From Ceratorhiza oryzae-sativae (taxonomy: Eukaryota > Basidiomycota > Agaricomycetes > Cantharellales > Ceratobasidiaceae), in assembly GCA_030998015.1 (NCBI GenBank), contig JARWMV010000236.1, positions 186,001 to 250,000 on the forward strand: 64,000 nucleotides of DNA, in the 5' to 3' direction. The notes under the pieces were generated by a model. It had not been told where the DNA came from, did not search any database, and saw only the letters and a list, made by a program, of their open reading frames with translations. Below, piece after piece: positions 34,651-45,090 of this stretch (the first letter of the stretch is position 1; each line of letters begins with the position of its first letter). A program made the translations under genes and the position numbers.

Positions 34651-35742
34651 GTCTATGGGTTGGAGGAGACCAGGAGGGGCTTGATTTGAATACTTGTTCT
34701 GGATACACAAGTTGCAAGCCTGAATATAATTGACAACAGATTTTTTCATTCCAGACCAATAGTAATATTGAGATAAGAGATCTAACATCCTGAAATGCCC
34801 TGGGTGCCCTGCTGCAGGATTGTTGTGCTGGCTTTCTATGACAGCTTGTCTGATTTCTGGCTTGTTTGGTATGTATATGCAGTTGTGGTAGTACAACAAG
34901 TCATCTTCTAGATGCCAGCCTTTAACCAGAATGTTTTCCTCAAGGGATTTTAGAATCTTTGATATGGCTTTATCATCTGGTAACACATCCCTTATTAGGT
35001 CATTGAGGGAATGGTCAGTGAGAATTGCTGAAATGAAAAGCTCAGGGCTGATGAGCAGCAGGATTTCACCCCCCTCTTTAGCTGCCTCCCTCCAGAGTGA
35101 CTCTTGTTGGGATAAAATGTCAGCTTTGCCATTTTGAGCCCCTTTTCTGTATTTGATTCTATAATTGTAATTGGCTAGGAAACCCATCCATCTTGCTTGT
35201 CTCCAGTTTAAGTCCCTTTTTGTCTGGAAAAACTCTAGATTTTTATGATCCAAGAGCACAATGACCAGGATTTCTGAACCTTCAAGCAAGTGACACCATT
35301 CCTTGAATGCTTGTATCATAGCTAGTAACTCCTTATCATGTCTATCATAGTTATGTTCAGCTGGTGACAGATTCTTGGAATAGAAAGCTACTGGGTGCAG
35401 TTTGCCATCCTTGCCATACTAGTTAAGAATAGCTCCAGTGGCAAAGTGAGACACATTGCATTCCAGTATGAATTCCTTTGTGACATCTGGTTGGATTAGG
35501 ACAGGGGATTCAATTAGGGCCTTTTTCAGGATTTGGAAAGAAGCTTCCTTGTTCTTGCCCCATTGCCAAGGAACACCTTTTTGCAGGAGTTGGTACATAG
35601 GCCATGCTCTTCCTGCAAAGTCTTCCATGAATCAACAATAATAATTAAAGAATCCCAATGCCTCTTGGACTTCTTTCACATTTTGCAGTGTTTCCCAATT
35701 AACCACTTCTATGACCTTTTTAGGGTCTGTTTTGACTCCTTT
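34651..35742 (-). pseudogene. Chromovirus RT end, RNase H and integrase zinc finger
   Basis: Reverse-strand reading: MEDFAGRAWPMYQLLQKGVP, KALIESPVLIQPDVTKEFIL, a TAG after GAILN, then YGKDGKLHPVAFYSKNLSPA, ELLAMIQAFKEWCHLLEGSE, VIVLLDHKNLEFFQTKRDLN (RNase H), WRQARWMGFLANYNYRIKYR and AGHPGHFRMLDLLSQYYYWS with QACNLC (H2C2 zinc finger). The TAG most simply derives from CAG. Ends PPGLLQPIDLPNK at the hAT insertion site. The N-terminal RT, including YxDD, is absent because the next LTR begins at 35743. Confidence 0.85.
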
Positions 35743-36962
35743 TGTTATAGATCACTAAAATTTTCTATTATTTTAGTCTGCTCTGCCAACCTCAAGCAAT
35801 GCCTCTGTAATTAATTTGTGAAATACTTGAATTTGTATGCACTCTAAATTGTACTATTTTCCATTCCATTAAATAGTACAAATTTTCCACTTTCCAACAC
35901 ATATTTTATTAAGTTTTTATGATAAGATCTCAGAGAGATACAGAGGTTGTGATATTTCCTCTTATCAGGAGATATTGATTACAACATTGCACTGCTCATA
36001 TCTTGGCAACTGCTTATGCTATCAAAGCAATCTTGAGCTCTATCAATAGCTAATCTTCAGCAGTATAGGCTGCCCAAAGATTGTTGTGATCCACCAGATC
36101 CTTGTGCTGGAATGGCCCAAAGATCATTAGAATCTTACTGGACCATCAATCAAGATCTAATGACTCCAGTGAGTCAGGAGAGCCTCCCAAATTGATCCAG
36201 AAGCTTCTCTGACTCACTTTATGACTCACTGAGATGTAGCCTCCATTCATTACATGTATATACTATGATAATATGATCTACAAGCCAATAGCAGGTCTCA
36301 GATGCATCAATGCCTTTGATCCACACCCTGTCTTTACTCTTTTATCCTATACTAGGCTAGGGTGTACCCCAAGTATAGCAGTACCCTCTTTTGATGATCA
36401 CACTGGCATGCATGTATCTATTTGGCTCTGGAATGTCCTCCTCAGGGTATAAAAGGACCTCCTCTGAGGCCCTTCCAGACCACCCACTCTTACTCAACCC
36501 AGACTGGTTATTGGTTTCTTTTCTCTTTCTATTTCTCTTGTCTGTGAGATATATATGGATACAATATTGCCTGATTGAGTGTGACATTAAGTACCAGCTA
36601 TTAGAGGAAATCTAAGTACCTGTAGCTGAGGAAGTACATGCATTAGGCAGCCCACCATCTATCCTATAAGCTATCACTTAAGCCTAGTATTAAGATTAGT
36701 ATCAGTTAGTCCAAGTGACTAGGGCTGAACTACATTTAAGACATCTAAGGGAACCTGACCATAGTAGTCTTGCTCTTTATACCCACAAATTAGTCAGTTT
36801 ACACTGTGAAAGATTAAGACTACCTTGAGTGTTACTTGATTGCATTGTAACTACTTTGAGCCTTCTTACTCTAGTCTAAGAAGTATTGAGTATGATTAGT
36901 TATACTAACATATCTACATTTGGTTAAGCTCTAGATATTTGAGTATACCCTGACCTGTAACA
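35743..36962 (+). mobile_element. LTR of the L1.3 family, copy 2 (internal deletion)
   Basis: Starts TGTTATAGATCACTAA, ends CCTGACCTGTAACA. Lacks about 100 bp near 36545 that copy 1 has between tctgtg and the gatatata stretch, removing the poly-A signal area. The flanks (ccttt / ctgtg) do not match, so no target duplication: its outside has been rearranged. All ten CpG sites compared with copy 1 in one 140-bp stretch are TpG or CpA here. Confidence 0.85.
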
Positions 36963-37659
36963 CTGTGGACTGTTGTGGCATGTTAAGCATGCCAACTATG
37001 GGATATGCAGGTGACTTGTCACCTGCAGAGCTACTCATGTTTGCTCCAACAACCTATTATGTTGTGGGGTTTCCTTGTGGTATGCAAGGGATTGGTTAGC
37101 CTTGCTACATGTGTAGTGTTCAAAAAAATGTAAGGGCTTTGCCCTCAACAATCTGTACTTAATAGTCTTAATTGCTTCATGCAGTGATAGAATGTGTATA
37201 CATAGTATAGTATTCACTCAAGTGACAACAATGTGGTATTAAAAACAAGACAAGACCTCATACATCTGAAAGATGATGCATATATCAAGTAAAAGCAGTC
37301 ATGTGACCACTATCCTTACAATAGGGTTCTCTTGGCTATACTTTGTGGCATGAAATTGCTGCAACCCTGTACATGGTGCAGTATGCTGAAGTTGGAATTT
37401 CAAAATATGGGGCTGCTGAGTGATATGGTTCTACAACACTGGCTTAAACAGACAACAATTGAGAAAGATATAATCTAGTACATGATGGCAGATTCATTAT
37501 CTACACAGAAGGCCATGAAGTCAACTCAAAGGGTGTTGAACACCTGCTTCACCTGCATTCATTGTAAGCCATCTTAAGCTTGCCCACTGCAATGGAAAAT
37601 ACTGAAAAAAATAATTTGGATGACATAAAATAGAATGCATTTTTGCATTGGCTTTGACA
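36963..37659. other. CpG-poor sequence, nothing recognised
   Basis: No coding frame with family resemblance; contains a small inverted motif caggtgacttgtcacctg (37009-37026). Probably old repeat sequence. Confidence 0.3.
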
Positions 37660-37965
37660 TCTCCTCTTCATGCCCTAGACACCCAATTTTTTGGGACAAG
37701 TTAAAAAATGTGCAGTATGTCCATTTTGACCATTTTTGATCATATTTTGGCTGCTAGATACATAAGAGGCACAGCACTGTGTGAAAACAAGTGTATTCTA
37801 GATCATTACAACCTTGAGATAAACATATTTAAAATGCACATTTTGTCTATTTTTTGAGTGATTGGGATAGAATATTCACAAAATCATGCTGGACAGACAG
37901 TAGGAAATTGTCAAAACATCCATGTTGTGCATCCAAAAAATTTGGATGTTCCCAGCATACAGAGC
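37660..37965 (+). repeat. About 300-bp repeat, copy A
   Basis: Matches 42872-43175 in the same orientation with scattered substitutions (shared blocks include gtgattgggatagaatattc and gcatccaaaaaatttgga). Family unknown. It directly abuts the Plavaka-like coding relic. Confidence 0.75.
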
Positions 37966-40164
37966 TTGGTTTCAATATATTCGAGTCCTTAACAGTCAAC
38001 TTCCTGCATAAGTTTGAGCTTGGAGTTTGGAAATTGGTCTTTCAGTTTATCCTTTGGATACTGGAGTCCATCAATTCAAAAACAGTGGCAGTGTTTGATG
38101 AGTGGTTAGTTCCACTCCATGATTACAATTTACTAATTTACATCACTGCAATTGTCTTGACAGCTTCTGTCTGGTTCCATCATTTGGCACTGGGACAATC
38201 TGCACATTCACTGAGGATGTCTCGGATACGACCCGATCAGCAGCTCAAAACTATGAGGATATATTACAAGTGAGGAGGATATGGGGGCTATAGCATTTGT
38301 TAATTTCCCTCAACCTTTCAAGTACATTATACCAGTTGTCAAAGGATTTTTGCCACGTTCAATTGAGGCTAAGGTCCTTGTTTTACTGTATGTTTTAGCT
38401 GAGTGGCAGGCTAGCAAAGCTTCAGTGACATATTGATGTGTTGCTCACTGCACTGCGCCACACCACAACTTGATTGGGTTACAAGTTATGGGAGTTTGAA
38501 GCATATACCTCAGAACTTGAGGTTTATGAAACTACAATTGAACACATGGCTCGTGAATGGAGGATTCGGAAGCAGGCTAGGCAATGAGCAGCTTTAAACG
38601 TTCAATCAGAGGCTGCTAACTTAGACGAAAACACCCCTGATGTTGGCCGGCGCCGAAAATACTTGACGCTCGATACGGTCAAGTTTCATGCGCTGGGGAA
38701 CTATCCGGATTCTTTTGCATCTGTAGGGACGAATGATTCAGTTTCTACTCAAACTGTGAGTCGCTCAATGAGGTTTTAATGCATATCATACAATTCACAT
38801 ATAGGGCAAGCTTTTACATCGACACGACAAACGGAACTATTCCCGAACAAACGGACAAGAGTACCTTTCCCAGATGGGAAAGATTCAGAGGATTACAAGC
38901 CAATTGAACAACATTAATGACCAACTCAAAGCTTCCCATCCCCCTCCCAGCTCGACGCTATCTGCACTTTCAACAGCAACCAACCACCCAGAGAGCCTTC
39001 CGGCCTACGATGCTGGTCACTCCCCTTATCAAATTGCGCTGTCCCAAAAGAATACAATAATCGTTCCAATTGGACTAGACGAAAGTGGCAGCGAACCGGC
39101 AGTCATGGTAAGATGATCTTCAAGTAGCATATATGCGTTACACCAATTCCTTTGAACCTAAGGACTTCCTCCCCCGAGTGAAGGCACATTTGTTGGCTCG
39201 CATTTTAGGAGATCGGTATGGGGATGAACGGGCTCGCAATGATCACGAACTTGCTCGGGTTCATTTTTAGCACGATAGAATATACTCATATCAAACCCTC
39301 AAAATTCACTACACCACGTACGATGTGCGCCGCGCTCAAGCCACAATCAATCCCTCGACTCAAAAAAGGTGCATTATGATTCCTTCAAATCAATACGGCC
39401 TTGGGGAGATCGGCGCTCACCGGTTCCGATATGCGCGAGTGATGGGCATATACAACCCCAGTGTATCGCATAACGGCTCACGCCGAAAACGAATGGATTT
39501 CTAGTGGGTACGGTGGCTTTCTCGTATGACCGACGTTCTAGGAGGCTGGAATACATGTCGACTAGATCGAGTTGGCTATTTCCCCGATTCGGAGGAGTTT
39601 CAGGCATCTGACTTTATTGACCCGGTCGATGTGATTCGTGCCGTTCACTTGATCCCCCGTTTTGTGGGGAGACAGACTGCAAGTTATCTTGAATCTGTAG
39701 ATTCAATAGCTGCATATGTCCGCACGGCTAGCGACTGGAAGCACCAGTACATTGCAAGGCAGGTCGACCCCACCAAAAAGGCGCACTTCATTTCTGATTC
39801 TCTCGGGCGATAGGTTCGCCGACCGTGACATGCTCGAGCGATTTGGCGGGATGGCCATTGGCCTTGTGACCCTTTCGACCACGTCGGCAACTGCAGCTGG
39901 AATCACCTTAGAGGCACTTGGATCAGGTATTGGATTATCTCCGCTCATCCTACAAGCGAATAGCTTCGGGCGCTGAATATATTTTATCATTCAGCATATG
40001 AGTACAATGAGAAAGAAGACATTAACGATATTAGAAGTGATGACAAGGCTGATGCTCAAGGTGCGGAAGTGGACGAAGCTGATAGTGAGAGCGATGGAGA
40101 GGATTCAGACGAGGGAGGCGATGGGATGGCTGAATATCATGAGGATGAGCATGTGGGTTGGTAA
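37966..40164 (+). pseudogene. Plavaka-like transposase C-terminal relic
   Basis: Broken reading with several stops and introns. Blocks: VNFLHKFELGVWKLVFQFIL, SINSKTVAVFDEW, FGTGTICTFTEDVSDTTRSA, YEDIL, TLDTVKFHALGNYPDSFASV, GTNDSVSTQT, then DFLPRVKAHLLARILGDRYG, RIYSYQTLKIHYTTYDVRRA, YARVMGIYNPSVSHNG, WVRWLSRMTDVLGGWNTCRL, DFIDPVDVIRAVHLIPRFVG, DRDMLERFGG, and an acidic tail ending EYHEDEHVGW. This order is what I remember from large basidiomycete proteins often annotated Plavaka transposase; the name is less certain than the relatedness. The first ~250 bp are CpG-poor, the rest CpG-normal, with the change near 38.2 kb. The N-terminal half is missing. Confidence 0.65.
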
Positions 40165-40762
40165 CGAGAGGGAGATGTAGCGATTTAGAGAAATTGATAC
40201 GCGCCTCGGCATCGCATATACTTGCCCGATCCGATCTGCATACCTAACGATATAACTCCGTTAGATCGACCAGTTGTCACAAATTTAAACCCACTCGCAA
40301 TTTGTCCCTGTGCCTCAGCTCAATGCTGTCATCGCTCCCACGGTGGAGGACTGGCCACACGGCAGCGAGCGGACTGAAATTGACAGACAATACCGTTGCG
40401 CCCAATGAAAAAATAAGTAGCAATTCTAAACGGCGCGGAAAGGTATGAAAACTGATCTAAGTCACGAAGTATAATTGCGCCCCCAGCAAGTTCTAAAAAT
40501 TGATCGAAATACATTACAATCCTCCGTAAGCATTTGGGAATTTGAAATCGATGAGCTTCCTCCGGCCGATTTGCCAATGCACTGCGTCTGCAACCTGCGC
40601 AGATCCTATGGCGCAGATCCTGTGGCGTAAATCTAATCCTTTATGTAAATTCAATTCAATTAACCTGTTCGGGGGCTTGGTCACCGTATTGATCCGATCG
40701 CCTATAAAATCAGCCTGCTTACCAGCCAACCTATATCCCAAATCCAAGCAGGACAGTCCTCT
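40165..40762. promoter_or_regulatory. Methyltransferase upstream region with TATA box
   Basis: CpG-normal spacer without coding frame. TATAAAAT at 40703-40710 lies 53-60 bp before the methyltransferase ATG, a typical basidiomycete spacing. Tandem partial repeat cagatcctatggcgcagatcctgtggcg near 40597-40626. Confidence 0.5.
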
Positions 40763-42010
40763 ATGAGTGTCTTTGAGTATTATGATGTCGAGACAGATGC
40801 AACAGTTTACTACGTTTTGCCTAGTCTGGAGCCCTCACCATCCAGCTTCCAGACTGACACCGAGTCCGTTGCGTCTGGAACCACAATCCACTCGGACGAT
40901 CTACCTGGTGAGCTCGAATCGACCAGCCCGTTGAACCATGCGATGATATTTCGATCTCATTCTGATTTCACTTGTCTAAGGTTACTTTGTTCTCCATCAT
41001 GGGCGCCAATACCCAGTGAGCGACAACGCAATCAAGTGGTTTCCGTCGGATAATATCCGACGACACCTCCTGCAATACATAATAAGCAGATCTTTACTGG
41101 GAGACTACATAGGCGCCGTCGAGGAGACGCTCGCTCCTATCGAGGGGCGAAAGTGGCAAGCGCTCGAGTTAGGAACAAAAACTGGAACGTGGTCAGTCTT
41201 TCTTGTCCGTGTCGGTTTAGATCGGAATTCTGAAGCAAGTAAAGGGTGCAGGCTATGGCCGAGCAGTTTCCGCATGTTCAGTTTTCCAGCTTGGATATAG
41301 TGCCCGTCGTCCCTCATGCCCAGCGTGATAATATTACCTTTGAGGTCTATGACATTACAGAAGGATTGATGGTGGACAGTGGGTCCAGGATGCAGTTTTT
41401 ATCAACTTCGTCTTGGAAATGGTGAGCTCCATCGCTAATGAGATCGCAGTCTGGCGCGTATAATGAAATGATTCAGGTGAAAGACTATCAGTATCTTATA
41501 CGTGAAGCGTATCGTGTACTTCGCCCCGGGGGACTGCTACATATACGTGATCTCGGCCGACAGAGTCGGGGACCTGACCATGTGTCAACACCCCCTGCAT
41601 CTCAGGCACATCCCCGCACAATATGTTTCCTTAATCAGGTTGATCAGAAGCTATCTAGTGTAGGTGTCGACCCAGAGGCGTCAGACAAGCTTCCAGAGTG
41701 GCTCGCTCCAGGCTCGATTGTATGGAAGCAGGGTCAGACTGGGTTCAAGGATATCCAGTTGGTTACGCGGGCGTTTCCTCTTTATCCGCACGATGGGTGG
41801 CCATACATAGACCTTATTGATGCAAGAATTGCGCCATATTTGAGACAAGGAAGTGTGATGTCTATTCGTGATTCTTTTAGCCTGGCTAAGGATATGGGTA
41901 TGGATGAGGCAGAGGCGAATGCGTTAATCGAGGGGGTTTTGGAAGACATGAAGCGACATGAGAATTGTGTTCTCATGAAGATGTATTCTATATGCGCTGT
42001 AAAAATATAG
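40763..42010 (+). CDS. Class I SAM-dependent methyltransferase (LaeA/Tam-like)
   Basis: Four exons. N-terminus MSVFEYYDVETDATVYYVLP, intron, GYFVLHHGRQYPVSDNAIKW, SLLGDYIGAVEETLAPIEGR, then motif I WQALELGTKTGTW (usual LDLGTGTG; here T-K-T), an intron inside the W codon, MAEQFPHVQFSSLDIVPVVP (motif II acidic D), DNITFEVYDITEGLM, DAVFINFVLEM and the post-motif YQYLIREAYRVLRPGGLLHI. It ends CVLMKMYSICAVKI. One base appears missing near 41388 between DSGS and DAVF. Fungal relatives modify diverse small molecules or act as regulators; substrate unknown. It is the only apparently functional gene inside the transposon block, in a CpG-normal island, so it may be lineage-specific or recently acquired. 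Confidence 0.8.
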
Positions 42011-42600
42011 AGCCGGCACGCTCTCATGTAATATACCGTGAACCGTTCGATTGGCTCGATATCCGCTAGAAACCAAAATAGTTGGTGCGTTGGGTTTCAT
42101 TGTTCGTTCGCTCGCATCGTATGTTTTGGCGAAGGGACGTTGTGGAAGAAAATGTCGTATCGTGGCCCACGAAGACAGCGAGGGGAGCCGAGTATCGCCT
42201 AAAGCTGTAATCCCCTCTCTGAATCGTGGGTTCGGTTTGTACCCGTGGTTTCAATTTGTGTCAAATTTCTCGCTTTGAATCCACTTGTCACTAGGCAGTT
42301 GATCACTCAATGGCGCAAGAATATCTTGGGACACCCTCGATCCCACAGGGTCTTATGGGCCTGGAAAGGCATAGGAGTTACGTAATTGTACCTTTCCTAG
42401 TCCGGTGCATCGTGAAACATATGCTCGACCAAAACGTTATCCGCTGACTCGGTTACCTAAAGACGTTGCAGGGACCTTGGCAGGCGCTATGATGATGATG
42501 AAATCTATTGTTTGTATACCGCTAGCAGCCTCACAAAGAGCCAAGGCCCGGTCCCGGCCTGATCACGAAGGAGAAAGCCGGGCAACACCCTGCACCGGGG

Positions 42601-42802
42601 GTACTCAACAAAAACCTGTGGGGGTAATGGTGTGTAATTAGGCATAAGGAGGGGTAATGAAAAAAGGGGTGTAGTAATGGAGTCCTTATGCCAAATTACA
42701 CTGGTGTAATGGGATAATGACTGATAATTATGTGTCATTTCATTGAATTACACCATTACTACACCCCCCTGTTTCATTACACCTCAAGTTTTTGCTGAGT
42801 AC
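42601..42802. mobile_element. MITE, about 202 bp
   Basis: Ends gtactcaacaaaaacctg and, inverted, gtactcagcaaaaacttg; inside, a second inverted pair around ggtgtaatt/aattacacc. No coding capacity. It lies exactly where the CpG-normal island changes to CpG-poor sequence. Confidence 0.65.
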
Positions 42803-42871
42803 AGGGAGAGTGTGTAGCACAAGAAGAGAAACAAGTCCAAGCAAGACACCCCAGGCAAGTCACATGGGCAA

Positions 42872-43175
42872 GCTCTTGATGCCCCAGACATCCAATTCTT
42901 TTGGACAAGTTTAAAAAAAATGCACAGTATGTCCATTTTGACCATCTGTGATGACATTTCAGCTGCTAGATACTTAAGAGATGCAGTACTGCATGAAAAC
43001 AAGTGTATTCTATATTGTTATGACCTTGACATAGACATATTGAAAATGTGCATTTTGTCCAATTTTGAGTGATTGGGATAGAATATTCACAAAATCAAGC
43101 TAGACAGACTATAGTAAATGGTCAAAACATCCATTTTGTGCATCCAAAAAATTTGGAGGTTCCCAGCATACAGAG
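42872..43175 (+). repeat. About 300-bp repeat, copy B
   Basis: Second copy of the repeat at 37660-37965, here not followed by transposase sequence. Confidence 0.75.
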
Positions 43176-43526
43176 AAGGGTGACATTATGGTAATGCAAA
43201 GAGAGCATGGTGACCAAAACACAGAAACAGAAGGAGTAAAGAAGAGATGAGAGAGTAGACTGCTACCCAGTCTGAGCATGCCTCATGTGACATGAGGAGG
43301 GGGCAGGGTCCTTTCCTCAGTTGAGCATGCTCAAGAGACTGGTGCAACTCTACAAGCACCTGGAGCTTGGGGCTTGCTGCAAATGGTTTGGGAGCTCAGT
43401 TAGGGGGGTGACATCAGTAGAGAGCTCCTTGGATTTGTGGAGTGGGCTGACCAAGCTGTTAAAACACTAATGCCAGTTTGCTAGGTAGTGGTGTTGATGA
43501 TCAACTTGTTCTCTCCTTTGACTTTG
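43176..43526. other. CpG-poor sequence, nothing recognised
   Basis: No CpG-rich or coding segment; probably old repeat DNA between the 300-bp repeat and the solo LTR. Confidence 0.3.
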
Positions 43527-44051
43527 TGTCATGGCCTAGACCATGAGCATGAATTTGTTCAAATTTATTATGATTTATTTTACCTCTATTTTCCTGCTTT
43601 TATGGACAAGTCCTGTTTATTCAGATATATGTATAGAATTATTGACTGAGTCATGTGACCTTGTTGTTATTGACCATTGTTGATGTATTCCAGAATATTC
43701 TGTTGACATGGCACCATTTCTGTCATTGTATAATTTACTTAGGCTTCCTATTACATATGTACTGCCTCCTCTGTGAATATATAAGGGAGAGTCTGAGAGC
43801 CTTAAGCCTCAGAACTTGACCTCCTGTTGAAACCCACCTTCTACCTGTGCAGTCATCAAGCCAAGCAGTTTCTGCCCAGACCTCTTAAGGTCAAGTGCAC
43901 CTCTCAACCCCTCTGCATGTTGTTGCAACCATCCCCCTCACTGCTCATCCCCTCCTAGACATTCCAGCTTTGATCCTTGGCATTACAGCCTTTGGATCTG
44001 CCTTTGCACCACAAGTGTTAGGTGTCACTGTTCAGGTTGTTGGCTCCAACA
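43527..44051 (+). mobile_element. Solo LTR of the chromovirus family, with target-site duplication
   Basis: 525 bp, starts TGTCATGGCCTAGACC, ends TTGGCTCCAACA. Flanked by ctttg on both sides (43522-43526 and 44052-44056). Same family as the LTR at 25053-25574 in opposite orientation. It includes an internal atataagggagagtctgag TATA-like region. Its insertion lies just upstream of the RecQ-like relic. Confidence 0.88.
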
Positions 44052-45090
44052 CTTTGCTTGTGTATCTTGTTAGAGGTACTTAGATATGAGCTTTTTACCT
44101 CTTGAAATAGATTGCTCTGAGATATCCCAAAATGCAACAAAATTTTCAATCTCAATTCCTGCAAGTTTGAAATGAAAATGTGACTTGCAGCTCTGTTGAC
44201 AACATTCTATCCTGATATCTCCCACAGGTTCTGGGAAGTCACTAACCATGTTTCTCCCACTATTGTTGCATAAAACAGGTATATCACTCATAATCAGTCC
44301 TCTGCAACTCCTTGGAGACCAACATGCACACTTGGAGTTGCTTTGGAAGCTAGGAATCAAATCTATCAACCTCACAGCAGAAACTGCCAATGATGAGGCA
44401 TTCTCTGTGTATATCATACCTTCATCTCTAACACTGAATTACAATGGCTTTCAGGATATCAAAAAGGGGGTCTATCACTTGGTTGTTACTTCACCCAATT
44501 ACATTGCAGAGGACTCTTGTTTTCAGCACCTTTGGAAGTCCCACACTTTCATGTCCAAAGTTGATTGGATCATATTTGACAAAGCTCACTGTATTAGCCA
44601 GTGGGGCAATTTTGACAAGCAGATGAGAACTTTTGATTCTTACACTTTGTATTGCTTGACACTGTCTTTGTCATCTATTCAGCCACACTTCCCCCTGCTG
44701 TTCTTGATGAGGTGAAATCTAGAATGGCTCTCCTGGTTGATATGCATACAGTCTGTCACTCAAATAATTGCAAAACATCTTTTGGGGTGTTCAAAAAATG
44801 GAACACTCCATGGTTTTGCTGTGGGATATCCATTTTCTCATTCCTCTTGGGCTCATGGTTTCCTCCAAAGCTCCACCAAAGTTCATGCTATTCATGAAAA
44901 CTAAAAAGCTATGCAAGCAAGGGACTGGAGTACTTCAAGAGTGCTTATCAAGCAAACTGCAGAACATGGTTGTTTGGGTTCATGCCAATATGTCTTGTGA
45001 ACACAAAAGAAGGCAATGCAGGACCTACAGGAAGAAGAGATATTTGGGATTGTATGTACAGATGTGGCTGGTATGGTAAGTCTGCATATA

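Larger units (their letters stand above)
25053..35742 (-). mobile_element. Ty3-type chromovirus remnant, split by three later insertions
   Basis: Reverse-strand LTR retrotransposon. Reading from high to low coordinates: end of reverse transcriptase and RNase H (35742-34651), integrase zinc finger, integrase core (29394-28708), integrase C-terminus (27284-27176), chromodomain (25870-25600), polypurine tract (25575-25590) and 3' LTR (25053-25574). Interruptions: hAT element 29403-34642, non-autonomous hAT 27285-28707, solo LTR 25871-27175. The 5' part (gag, protease, most of RT, 5' LTR) is missing; its place is taken by another LTR at 35743. In-frame stops and a changed catalytic residue show it is dead. 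Confidence 0.88.
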
